Positions 1 to 8,896 of a stretch of 33,219 nt of DNA are shown in pieces. The DNA is taken from NCBI GenBank assembly GCA_016196545.1, contig JACPXM010000028.1, positions 1-33,219 of the forward strand, written 5' to 3'. Both the position numbers and the translations under genes were made by a program. The notes under the pieces are model-generated. The model searched no databases. It saw only the letters and a list, made by a program, of their open reading frames with translations, and was not told the origin of the DNA. The stretch's first letter is position 1. Each line of letters opens with the position of its first letter. This DNA comes from Candidatus Omnitrophota bacterium (GTDB taxonomy: Bacteria; Omnitrophota; Omnitrophia; Omnitrophales; Aquincolibacteriaceae).

Positions 1-62
1 GACAACTTAGGGGGTGTTTCCGATCACTGGAAAAAAAAGAACTTTTTGAGGCTTTTAGACAC

Positions 63-170
63 CAAAATAGTAGTAAAAATATCCGGCGAAGTTGAAATTT
101 CATGCAAAATTTCCAAAAGTGAGACAGAAAGTATCAATTTTGAGCCCTTTTCCCAATATTCTTACGGTGA
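63..170 (+). other. 108-nt stop-containing segment interrupting the comEC frame
   Basis: Frame 3 reads QLRGCFRSLEKKELFEAFRH (3-62), then 108 nt with four in-frame TGA stops, then TLGRHLLAISGLNIALVAG (171 on). Removing 63-170 gives FRHTLGRHLLAISG, with ComEC-like spacing. Confidence 0.6.
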
Positions 171-218
171 ACTCTCGGGAGGCATCTCCTCGCAATCTCT
201 GGCCTCAATATTGCGCTC

Positions 219-1766
219 GTGGCGGGGAGCATATTTGCGTTTGTCCTTATGCTTGGAAAAAGGCAAAAACAGGCCGCCTTCATCGGGCTGATCACAACCG
301 TTGTTTATGTCTTTATTGCGGGCGCCGGAATCCCTGTTCAACGCGCCGGCTGGATGGCTGGGGCGGGATTTCTCGCACTTTTGATGGAGCGAGAGCGCCA
401 TTCCTTGAACACTTTTTTTATGGCTTTTTTTATTTTGATTCTTTTGGACGCGCGCGTGATTTACCAAATCTCTTTTCAACTTTCATTTCTTTCAGTCTTT
501 TGCCTTATCCTTTTTTATAAAAATCAGGAGGTCTGGATGCACCGTGTGGACAGCCTCCTTCAAAGTCTCATGGTGTTACTTGGAACGTTTCCGCTGGTGC
601 TCTATTACTTTAATTTGTTTTCCCCCATCAGTCTTCTGGCCAATCTCGGAGCGGTGCCCTTGATGCATTTGGGATTGCTTTCTGCGATGGCTGCTCTTCT
701 CACAAGCTCAATTCCTTTTCTTGGAACTGTCTGGACGGAACTGGCGCAATTTTTCGGCTGGGCTTCACTGGCATGGATTCAAGGATTTGCGCGTTTTGAT
801 TGGGGCTATCTTTATTTTCCTTCACCGTCGAGCTTAAACCTTTTTATTTATTACGCCACAGCGCTTGCCTTGGTAGGGCTTCACAGCCATTCAGGGAAGG
901 CAAAGCTGTTTGGCCCATGGAGGATTCCGGTCAAGCTGACGCTGATGGGCCTTTGGCTTGCCCTGGGATTTTCATTCCTGCGGCCGGATAAATCTTCAAG
1001 TCTTCAATTGACGATGTTTGCGGCCGGACAAAATGAAATTTTTAGTTTGAGTGAGGGCCGGGAAGGGGAGTGGCTCCTTCACGCAGGACGGGGAAAGCCT
1101 TCCAATCAGGCTCAATGGATCGTGGGACCTTATCTGAAATCCCGGGGGATCAAGCGATTGAAAGGGGTTATTTTGACGGATAGCCTCCGCCGCCACAGCG
1201 GAGGCATGGAATTCCTGGCAAGAAATTTTAAATGGAATTATTTGATCGCTCCGTCCGAGGAAATTTGGCCCTTAAAAAGGGGGCCTTTGGCAGATTCCCG
1301 CATAAGTCCTATCTTTTTTCGCAAGGGGCTGGCCTGGGCGCTTGGCCGGAATATCAATTTAACCGTATTGGAACAAAAAAAGAACCATTCCGTATTCCAT
1401 CTCGATTTTCAGGGTATCGGGGTCCTGTGGATGTCAGAGCTTCAAAAAATTTCTTTTGAAAATTTGGATTTTCCAAATGAAAAAAGATTGGCCGTAGAAA
1501 TTATTCTGCTGTCCTCTCAGGCCCAACGGGAATTAAAAAATAAGTTTGACGGGTTTTTGAATCATTGGGACCCTTCCATTATTGCAGCGCCGGTTTTGGA
1601 TGAAGGCTTGAAAGAGGCTCTTCGTGAAAGAGATATTCTTTATCTCTCTCCGGACTCTTACGGAGCGTTGCGATTCGAGTTTGACCTCAAACGGGTTGGA
1701 GAAAAGAAAAACCCCGTGCAAATTTATTCCTTTTTAGAAGAGGAGATTCTGCCGCTTCGAATCTAG
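219..1766 (+). CDS. comEC: ComEC/Rec2-type DNA uptake channel, C-terminal part (competence domain plus degenerate metallo-beta-lactamase-like domain)
   Basis: Hydrophobic multi-TM ORF. Same frame upstream (171-218) reads TLGRHLLAISGLNIAL, the ComEC core motif; C-terminal VGPYLKSRGIKRLKGVILT resembles the ComEC MBL domain. GTG at 219 is only the first listed start; the coding frame extends to 171. Confidence 0.85.
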   Translation: MAGSIFAFVLMLGKRQKQAAFIGLITTVVYVFIAGAGIPVQRAGWMAGAGFLALLMERERHSLNTFFMAFFILILLDARVIYQISFQLSFLSVFCLILFYKNQEVWMHRVDSLLQSLMVLLGTFPLVLYYFNLFSPISLLANLGAVPLMHLGLLSAMAALLTSSIPFLGTVWTELAQFFGWASLAWIQGFARFDWGYLYFPSPSSLNLFIYYATALALVGLHSHSGKAKLFGPWRIPVKLTLMGLWLALGFSFLRPDKSSSLQLTMFAAGQNEIFSLSEGREGEWLLHAGRGKPSNQAQWIVGPYLKSRGIKRLKGVILTDSLRRHSGGMEFLARNFKWNYLIAPSEEIWPLKRGPLADSRISPIFFRKGLAWALGRNINLTVLEQKKNHSVFHLDFQGIGVLWMSELQKISFENLDFPNEKRLAVEIILLSSQAQRELKNKFDGFLNHWDPSIIAAPVLDEGLKEALRERDILYLSPDSYGALRFEFDLKRVGEKKNPVQIYSFLEEEILPLRI

Positions 1767-1769
1767 AAT

Positions 1770-2327
1770 TTAGAGTTTGGATGGGGAAATGGCGGCAATC
1801 AGGCGGCAGGTTTTGGCGGTCTCATTGACAATATGATGGGGAATGGAAGCATCAAAGTAAAGCGAGTCCCCGGATTTTAATTCGAAGGTGTCTTTTTCCA
1901 GATTGACCTTGGCCTCGCCTTCCAACGCGTAGACAAACTTTTCTACGCCGCGCTCCGTCTGCTCCGTGGGGGTCTGTGATTTGCCTTGCAGCGTGATCAG
2001 GAGGGGAGTGATTTTTTTCTGTGAGCTCTCGGTGGTTAAAAGCTCCACGGAAACATTTTTTCCAAGATGGCTCGTCTTGTGTTCCGCATCTTTTTTGAGC
2101 ACCGATGTTTTATCCAGGCGGCTGTCCACGGTGCCGTAAAGCTCGGCTAAGCCGATTCCAATGGCCTCCGCGATTTTTTCATGACTTTCTACGGTACCGG
2201 TCATGGTGCCGGTCTCAATGCGGGAAAGTGTGGCCTGGGCAACGCCGGTCCTTTTGGAGATTTCTACCAAAGTGAGCCCTCGCTGCTTGCGGAATTGGCG
2301 TATCCTTTCACCGAGGTTTTTCAGCAT
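1770..2327 (-). CDS. XRE-family HTH transcriptional regulator with C-terminal cupin domain
   Basis: N-term GERIRQFRKQRGLTLVEISKRTGVAQATLSRIETG (HTH_3); C-term cupin pattern (EKFVYALEGEAKVNLEKDTFELKSGDSLYFDASIPHHI). Confidence 0.9.
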   Translation of the reverse strand: MLKNLGERIRQFRKQRGLTLVEISKRTGVAQATLSRIETGTMTGTVESHEKIAEAIGIGLAELYGTVDSRLDKTSVLKKDAEHKTSHLGKNVSVELLTTESSQKKITPLLITLQGKSQTPTEQTERGVEKFVYALEGEAKVNLEKDTFELKSGDSLYFDASIPHHIVNETAKTCRLIAAISPSKL

Positions 2328-2405
2328 GAGGCTATCTTATTTGGAATTTTCAATTTGTCAATAGGGCAATGTTAAATATTGATATAAAATATTATCATAT
2401 ATATA

Positions 2406-2434
2406 TTGACTTATATTAAAATATGCTCTATATT
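2406..2434 (+). promoter_or_regulatory. Sigma70-type promoter for the comEA-like gene
   Basis: TTGACT (2406-2411), 17-nt spacer, TATATT (2429-2434), in an AT-rich divergent intergenic region. Confidence 0.5.
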
Positions 2435-2459
2435 TCCAGGCGTGAAAGGAGGTGATGTT

Positions 2460-2786
2460 ATGACTCTTTATGCCTTTAGAGATTACACGAAAAGAGTGGC
2501 TGTGCTATTACTAACCGTTGTGGCGTTTTCCACCGCAACTGCGGGCGCCTTGCTCGCTGCACCAAAGAATGAAGCCAAGCAGGATATGGCCCAGACTTTG
2601 GTCAATGTCAACACAGCCTCAGCTGAAGAGCTTCAAGAGGTGCGCGGTATTGGCCCTTCTCTGGCGGATCGCATTATTGAATTCCGCAGCCAGAATGGGA
2701 AATTCCAAAAAGTTGATGACCTCATCAATGTCCGCGGCATCGGAGAAGCCAAACTTCAGAAAATCAAAAATCAGATCTCGATTTAG
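2460..2786 (+). CDS. comEA: ComEA-like helix-hairpin-helix protein, secreted or anchored
   Basis: ATG at 2460 after AAAGGAGGTGATGTT SD; signal/TM segment; VNVNTASAEELQEVRGIGPSLADRIIEFRSQNGKFQKVDDLINVRGIGEAKLQKIK is the ComEA HhH domain. Confidence 0.88.
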   Translation: MTLYAFRDYTKRVAVLLLTVVAFSTATAGALLAAPKNEAKQDMAQTLVNVNTASAEELQEVRGIGPSLADRIIEFRSQNGKFQKVDDLINVRGIGEAKLQKIKNQISI

Positions 2787-2835
2787 GGCTTAAGGGAACT
2801 CTGTTTCCTTAAAATCGAGGGTTTTGGCAGAAGCT

Positions 2836-2924
2836 CCCCCGCAAGGTTGCTCCGGGCCGCTCAGTGCTACAGTCCAATAGGTTTGAAGACTGGGGCCAGG
2901 AGGTTCGGAGGCAACCTGCGGGGG
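2836..2924 (+). promoter_or_regulatory. Structured leader candidate upstream of glyQ (long imperfect inverted repeat)
   Basis: Arms cccccgcaaggttgctccg (2836-2854) and cggaggcaacctgcggggg (2906-2924) are near-perfect reverse complements; inner cagtc/gactg helix. Confidence 0.45.
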
Positions 2925-2978
2925 TTTTCACGGGCTTTTTTGACCTCCCCATCCCTTTCTGTTACAATTCCCACCTCT

Positions 2979-3857
2979 ATGCCCAAGTCTCTGAGTTTTC
3001 AAGAATTAATACAAAAACTTAATCACTATTGGTCGCAAAAAGGTTGTTTGATTTTACAACCTTATGATTTAGAAGTCGGCGCCGGGACATTTTCCCCGCA
3101 TACATTCCTTCGCGCTTTAGGACCGGAACCCTGGAATGCAGCTTATGTAGAACCCTCTCGCCGTCCGACGGACGGCCGTTACGGAGAAAATCCGCATCGC
3201 ACCCAACACTATTACCAATATCAAGTTATCTTAAAACCGGCACCGCAAAATTCTCAAGAGCTTTATCTCGACAGTTTGAAGGCCGTAGGCATTGATCTTT
3301 TAAGTCATGATGTTCGTTTCGCGGAAGATGACTGGGAATCGCCGACACTCGGTGCGTGGGGACTTGGCTGGGAAGTTTGGCTCGACAGCCTTGAAATCAC
3401 GCAGTTTACTTATTTTCAGCAATGCGGAAGTATCGATCTTGAAGTGGTCTCGTGCGAAATCACTTACGGTCTTGAGCGGATTGCGATGTTTTTACAAAAC
3501 AAAGAATCGATTTTTGATATTGAGTGGACAAAAGGCATAACCTACGGCGATGTGCATTTGCAAGGGGAAAAGGAATTTTCAAAATTTAATTTTGACGCCT
3601 CCGATGCTGAGCTTTCGCGCCGTCTTTTCGAGGATTTTGAACGCGAAGCCAAGCGTCTTTTGGAGCAAAAGCTGGTTCTTCCGGCCTATGATTTTTGTCT
3701 GAAAACCTCTCATGTTTTTAATCTTTTGGATGCCCGCGGTGCGGTTTCGGTGAGCGAACGGCCGCGCTATATTGCGCGCGTGCGCGCGCTGGCACGTGCC
3801 TGCGCAGAAGGCTATCTTGAAAGCCGCAAAGAACAAGGATTTCCGTTAAAAAAATGA
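2979..3857 (+). CDS. glyQ: Glycyl-tRNA synthetase alpha subunit
   Basis: [74 protein letters not shown] is diagnostic; start set to ATG 2979 rather than 2847. Confidence 0.97.
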   Translation: MPKSLSFQELIQKLNHYWSQKGCLILQPYDLEVGAGTFSPHTFLRALGPEPWNAAYVEPSRRPTDGRYGENPHRTQHYYQYQVILKPAPQNSQELYLDSLKAVGIDLLSHDVRFAEDDWESPTLGAWGLGWEVWLDSLEITQFTYFQQCGSIDLEVVSCEITYGLERIAMFLQNKESIFDIEWTKGITYGDVHLQGEKEFSKFNFDASDAELSRRLFEDFEREAKRLLEQKLVLPAYDFCLKTSHVFNLLDARGAVSVSERPRYIARVRALARACAEGYLESRKEQGFPLKK

Positions 3858-3863
3858 AAAATG

Positions 3864-3918
3864 AAAAATTCAAAATGCAAAATTGGCCTTATGGAACAAT
3901 TTTTCATTTTGAATTTTT
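3864..3918. repeat. AT-rich inverted repeat between glyQ and glyS
   Basis: 22-nt arms (3864-3885 and 3897-3918) with one mismatch and an 11-nt loop. Confidence 0.75.
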
Positions 3919-3935
3919 AAATTTGAATTGTCTTT

Positions 3936-6092
3936 ATGTCTAATCTCCTAGTCGAAATTGGAACCGAAGAATTACCAGAAACCGCACTTCATCAAATTTA
4001 TGGAGAAGAAAAAACTTACACAGAATTGGGGAAGAGAATTTATGGAATCCTTTCTCACGAAGGGAATCGTCTTTTGCCCCGAAATGACAATAATAAATTT
4101 GATCCCAAACAAATCAAAGTGGAGGCGGCCCCCCGGCGCATCGCATTTTTTGTGGCGTCTCTTTTTGAGCGTCAAGCCGATCAAACAGTTGAATTTGTTG
4201 GCCCTTCCTATGAAAAGGCCTATCAAGGGGATTCGCCGACGCCCGCCCTTCTTGGATTTTTGAAAAGTAAAAATGCATCCTTCTCCGAGGTAACCCTCAA
4301 GGAAACCCCGAAGGGAAGATTCGTCTCAATTAAAAAAGTCGAAAAAGGAAAATCCGCCGACGCCGTACTTCCGTTGATCTTAAAGGATTTTTTCGCCTCC
4401 CTTTATTTTCCGAAATTCATGCGTTGGGAATCAACCGGGTTCCGTTTCCCCCGGCCGATTCGTTGGATGGTGGCGCTCTTGGATTCTAAAGTCATTCCCT
4501 TTGAAATCGCGGGAATGAAATCTGGAAGAATCACCTTCGGTCACCGTTTTCTTTCCCCTAAACCCATTCGATTGGAAAAGGCGGATTGGAATTTATATTT
4601 AAAGGCGTTGCACCGGGCGCATGTGAACCTGTCATTCGAAGCAAGAAAGAAAATCATAAGAAAAAGTTTAGAAGGGCGTTTTCATCAGAAACATCTTGAT
4701 GAAGAGCTTCTTAAAACAACGGCTCATCTTGTGGAAGAGCCCTTTCTCATAGACGGAACGTTTCTCAAAACTTATTTGGACCTCCCGCCCGAGCTTTTGG
4801 CCTCCTGCATGAAAAAGAATCAGAAGATTTTTGCCTGTTATGATGCCAAGGGAAAGCTCATGAGCCGCTTTGTGGCTGTGTTGAATGGCAAACGCAAAGG
4901 GCTTTCTAAAATCCGGGTTGATTATGAAAATGTGCTCGAGTCCCGATTGCGCGACGCACGCTACTTTTATGATGTGGATATCAAAGAGCCGCTTCCCACA
5001 AAAGGGGGTCTTTTAAAGCAGCTCGTTTATTTGGGAAAGCTCGGCACGATGGCGGATAAAACCATGCGTCTGGAGCAATTAAGCAGCCGGCTGTGCCATT
5101 TGCTGGGAAGGCGTGATATCCAAAGCGATTTAAAACGCGTGGCAACGCTTTCCAAAATTGATTTAATGACGCATCTAGTCTATGAATTTCCGGATTTGCA
5201 AGGCGTTGCTGGCCGCGAATACGCGCTTGAAGCGGGCGAAAAAGAAACCGTTGCCCGCGCGCTTGAAGCACAATACCTTCCCCGGAATTTGGCGGAGGAT
5301 TATCGCGAAATTAAAAAAATCATTTCGCCTCTGGGGGCACTGTTCGGTCTCATGGACCGGTTGGATCATTTGGTGGGGGCCTTTGGAATTGGCCTAGATC
5401 CGACGGGCAGCCAGGACCCTTACGCGCTTCGCCGCGCCTGCGGAATTTTTGTCAAACTGATACGTGCTTACCGCTTTCATTTTTCACTCACAGACCTTGT
5501 CGCAGCTTCTTTTGATTTGTATGGCGGCAAACTGGAAAAAAATAAAAAGGAATTAATCGCCAAGCTTACAGAATTTTTTAAGGAGCGCGTAATTTTTGAA
5601 ATTGGAGTGAAGGCCGGAACAAGGGACCATGAAATCCTCCAATCCATTTTTAAAACTTCCTTCGACGATATCGCGGATGTCTATGAACGCCATGAACATT
5701 TAACCGCATTTTATGAACGGGACCCCGAGGGTTTTATCAAAGCCGCCAAGGTGGTGGAGCGTACCGGCAATATTGTAAGGGCGGCCAACGCAGCCGCTTC
5801 CACGGAAGTCAATCCGGAACTCCTGCAGGAGACTTTAGAGCGGGAACTCTACCGGCTGCTTCAGGAGCGATCCGCCGAAATCCAGGAAGCCACCGTGCGC
5901 CGCGATTATGAAAAAGCCACGCTTCTATTCGGAAAGATTTTCTACGGCCCCCTCAATGACTTCTTTAATAAGGTCATGGTCAATGTGGAGGACGCACAAA
6001 TCCGGGTCAACCGCCAGGCTCTCATGAACCGCATTCACCATCTCTATAAGGAGAAGATCGCTGATCTTTCTTTACTATCCAAGCTGGAGTAA
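3936..6092 (+). CDS. glyS: Glycyl-tRNA synthetase beta subunit
   Basis: MSNLLVEIGTEELP N-terminus; KFMRWESTGFRFPRPIRWMVALLD; follows glyQ. Confidence 0.96.
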   Translation: MSNLLVEIGTEELPETALHQIYGEEKTYTELGKRIYGILSHEGNRLLPRNDNNKFDPKQIKVEAAPRRIAFFVASLFERQADQTVEFVGPSYEKAYQGDSPTPALLGFLKSKNASFSEVTLKETPKGRFVSIKKVEKGKSADAVLPLILKDFFASLYFPKFMRWESTGFRFPRPIRWMVALLDSKVIPFEIAGMKSGRITFGHRFLSPKPIRLEKADWNLYLKALHRAHVNLSFEARKKIIRKSLEGRFHQKHLDEELLKTTAHLVEEPFLIDGTFLKTYLDLPPELLASCMKKNQKIFACYDAKGKLMSRFVAVLNGKRKGLSKIRVDYENVLESRLRDARYFYDVDIKEPLPTKGGLLKQLVYLGKLGTMADKTMRLEQLSSRLCHLLGRRDIQSDLKRVATLSKIDLMTHLVYEFPDLQGVAGREYALEAGEKETVARALEAQYLPRNLAEDYREIKKIISPLGALFGLMDRLDHLVGAFGIGLDPTGSQDPYALRRACGIFVKLIRAYRFHFSLTDLVAASFDLYGGKLEKNKKELIAKLTEFFKERVIFEIGVKAGTRDHEILQSIFKTSFDDIADVYERHEHLTAFYERDPEGFIKAAKVVERTGNIVRAANAAASTEVNPELLQETLERELYRLLQERSAEIQEATVRRDYEKATLLFGKIFYGPLNDFFNKVMVNVEDAQIRVNRQALMNRIHHLYKEKIADLSLLSKLE

Positions 6093-6202
6093 GGATGTTA
6101 TAATATTACTCTTTTTTGACCCCGAAAATTAGCTCTTATGGACCCCATGAAAGGAAGCTTCCTTCTCAGCGGGAAAATCTTATTAATTTTAAGGAGAGAA
6201 GC

Positions 6203-8881
6203 ATGAAGACCATGGCAAAACGGAAAAAATTATCCCTAACGATTTCAAAAAACAACAAATATGTCTATTTTTTCGGGAGCGGAAAGGCCGAGGGAAATGC
6301 CTCCATGAAGCAGCTCCTGGGCGGGAAAGGAGCCAATCTGGCGGAAATGACGAGCCTTGGTATTCCCGTACCTTCCGGATTTACGATTACCACTGAGACC
6401 TGTGCACTCTTTTATGAAGTTGGCAAGAAATGGCCTCAGGGATTGGAAGCTCAGGTTCGGCAAAATATGGCAAAACTTGAAGAAGCCATGGGTGCAAAAT
6501 TTGGGGACCGAAATAATCCGCTTCTTGTTTCAGTCCGAAGCGGCGCAGCCGTTTCCATGCCCGGCATGATGGACACCGTGCTTAATCTCGGGCTCAATTC
6601 CGAGGTGGTTCAGGGCCTTATTATTAAAACGGAAAATGAACGTTTCGCCTGGGACGCCTACCGGCGTTTTATTCAAATGTTCGGAAATGTCGTTATGAAT
6701 GTTTCGCATGATAAGTTTGAACATATTCTTGAAAAAAAGAAAGGGCAGACCGGCGCGAAACTCGATACCGACCTTTCGGCCGCTGATTTAAAAGAAATCG
6801 TCCGCCAATACAAAAAAGCTTATCAGGAAGAAACGGGGGAAGAATTTCCAAGTGATCCTTTTGAGCAGCTTATCAAATCCGTGAATGCCGTCTTTAATTC
6901 CTGGAATAATCCCCGCGCGCTGAAATACCGCCAACTTAATGAAATTCGAGGTCTTCTGGGAACGGCCGTGAATGTTCAGGCAATGGTGTTTGGAAACATG
7001 GGGGATTCCTCGGGTACGGGAGTTTGCTTTACGAGAAATCCTTCTACGGGTGAAAATAAATTTTATGGTGAGTTTTTGGTCAATGCTCAAGGCGAAGACG
7101 TCGTGGCCGGCATCCGCACGCCCGAGCCTCTCGAAGATATGGCAAAGCAGTGGCCTCAAATTTATAAACAGTTGGTAGCCATTCGTTCCCGCCTTGAAAA
7201 ACACTACCGTGATATGCAGGATATTGAATTTACCATTCAAGAAGGAAAGCTCTATATCCTTCAAACCCGCAATGGAAAAAGGACGGCGCAAGCGGCAGTG
7301 CGCATTGCGGTGGAGCTTGTCAAAGAAGGATTTATCAATCGAGAACAGGCGATTTTACGCGTCGATGCCAAGCAACTCGACCAGCTGCTTCATCCCACGT
7401 TTGATCCGAAACAAAAAAAAGAAATTATCGCCAAGGGGCTTCCAGCCTCCCCGGGCGCTGCAACCGGCAAAGTGGTGTTTAATGCCGAAGATGCCGAGAC
7501 TTTAGCGGCGAGGGGTGAAAATGTCATTCTCGTGCGCATCGAGACCTCACCGGAAGATATCGGCGGTATGTATGCAGCCAAAGGAATTCTCACAGCGCGC
7601 GGCGGCATGACGTCGCATGCGGCAGTCGTTGCGCGCGGTATGGGAAAGTGTTGTGTGGCCGGAGTGGGAGAAATTCAAATTGATTATTCCAAGAAAAACT
7701 TTCGAGCTGGCTCCCTCACCGTCAAAGAGGGGGATTTTATTTCCCTCGATGGGAGCCTGGGGCAGGTTTACAAGGGAGAGCTTGAGACCATCGAGCCTTC
7801 GCTTTCCGGTTATTTTGCGACCTTGATGAAATGGGCGGATAAGGTCAGAAAACTGAAAGTCCGTACCAATGGCGACACGCCGACCGACGCGGAAGTAGCC
7901 CGTCGTTTTGGCGCTGAGGGTATCGGCCTTTGTCGCACCGAGCACATGTTTTTTGAAGGCGACCGCATTTTGGCAGTACGCGAAATGATTCTTTCTGATG
8001 CCCGCGAAGGCCGGGAGAAAGCGCTTCAAAAATTGCTTCCGATTCAGCGCGGGGATTTTGAAGCCATCTTCAACGTGATGAAGGGCTTGCCGGTGACGGT
8101 ACGGTTGCTCGATCCACCGCTTCATGAATTTTTACCGCATGAGGAAGCCAATCAGCGTGAGATGGCCGAGGTCATGCATATCTCCGTTGAAAAAGTCCGT
8201 GCTAAAGTCAATGCGCTCCACGAATTTAATCCCATGCTGGGCCATCGCGGATGCCGCCTCGCCATCACTTACCCTGAAATTTATAAAATGCAGACGCGTG
8301 CCATCATGGAAGCCGCCTGCAATGTTAAAAGACAGGGGATAAAAGTGATCCCGGAAATCATGATTCCGCTTGTAGGGGTCAAAAAGGAGCTGGATCTCCT
8401 AAAGCAGGATATGGTGGACACAATTGAAGAAGTGTTTCAAGAAAAAAAAATGCGAATTGCCTATACGATTGGGACCATGATTGAAGTCCCGCGGGCGGCC
8501 CTTGTGGCCGACCGCATTGCCGAATCCGCAGAATTTTTCTCATTTGGCACCAATGATTTAACCCAAATGACGCTCGGTTATTCCCGTGATGACGCGGGAT
8601 CTTTCCTAGGCGCTTACCTTGAGCGCGGGATTTTCGAAAAGGACCCCTTTCAGAGCCTGGATCAAGAGGGTGTTGGACATTTAATTCAACTTGGAATCCA
8701 GAAAGGTCGAAAGACTAATCCAGATCTCAAAGTCGGCATTTGCGGAGAACATGGCGGTGACCCTGCCTCCGTGGAGTTTTGTCACCGCTCCGGCATGAAT
8801 TATGTCAGTTGTTCGCCTTACCGGGTGCCGATCGCTCGATTGGCGGCGGCTCAAGCGGTTGTTCGTGAAAAGAAAAAATAA
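6203..8881 (+). CDS. ppdK: Pyruvate, phosphate dikinase
   Basis: LLGGKGANLAEMTSLGIPVPSGFTITTE; phosphohistidine motif GGMTSHAAVVARGMGKCCVAG; GTNDLTQMTLGYSRDD. SD aaggagagaagc before ATG 6203. Confidence 0.96.
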   Translation: MKTMAKRKKLSLTISKNNKYVYFFGSGKAEGNASMKQLLGGKGANLAEMTSLGIPVPSGFTITTETCALFYEVGKKWPQGLEAQVRQNMAKLEEAMGAKFGDRNNPLLVSVRSGAAVSMPGMMDTVLNLGLNSEVVQGLIIKTENERFAWDAYRRFIQMFGNVVMNVSHDKFEHILEKKKGQTGAKLDTDLSAADLKEIVRQYKKAYQEETGEEFPSDPFEQLIKSVNAVFNSWNNPRALKYRQLNEIRGLLGTAVNVQAMVFGNMGDSSGTGVCFTRNPSTGENKFYGEFLVNAQGEDVVAGIRTPEPLEDMAKQWPQIYKQLVAIRSRLEKHYRDMQDIEFTIQEGKLYILQTRNGKRTAQAAVRIAVELVKEGFINREQAILRVDAKQLDQLLHPTFDPKQKKEIIAKGLPASPGAATGKVVFNAEDAETLAARGENVILVRIETSPEDIGGMYAAKGILTARGGMTSHAAVVARGMGKCCVAGVGEIQIDYSKKNFRAGSLTVKEGDFISLDGSLGQVYKGELETIEPSLSGYFATLMKWADKVRKLKVRTNGDTPTDAEVARRFGAEGIGLCRTEHMFFEGDRILAVREMILSDAREGREKALQKLLPIQRGDFEAIFNVMKGLPVTVRLLDPPLHEFLPHEEANQREMAEVMHISVEKVRAKVNALHEFNPMLGHRGCRLAITYPEIYKMQTRAIMEAACNVKRQGIKVIPEIMIPLVGVKKELDLLKQDMVDTIEEVFQEKKMRIAYTIGTMIEVPRAALVADRIAESAEFFSFGTNDLTQMTLGYSRDDAGSFLGAYLERGIFEKDPFQSLDQEGVGHLIQLGIQKGRKTNPDLKVGICGEHGGDPASVEFCHRSGMNYVSCSPYRVPIARLAAAQAVVREKKK

Positions 8882-8896
8882 CCCTTTTTAGGTTCC

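Noticed and set aside
92-520. 142-aa ORF overlapping comEC
   Set aside because: Out of frame with the clear ComEC hydrophobic translation; no domain signal.
2836-2924. T-box riboswitch or SRP RNA
   Set aside because: I could not find the T-box AGGGUGGNACCGCG consensus or the SRP GGAAGNAGCAGCC-type core, so it is kept only as an unassigned structured element.
6788-8125. Minus-strand ORFs of 167 and 192 aa inside ppdK
   Set aside because: Fully overlapped by a highly conserved PPDK reading frame; no domain signal of their own.
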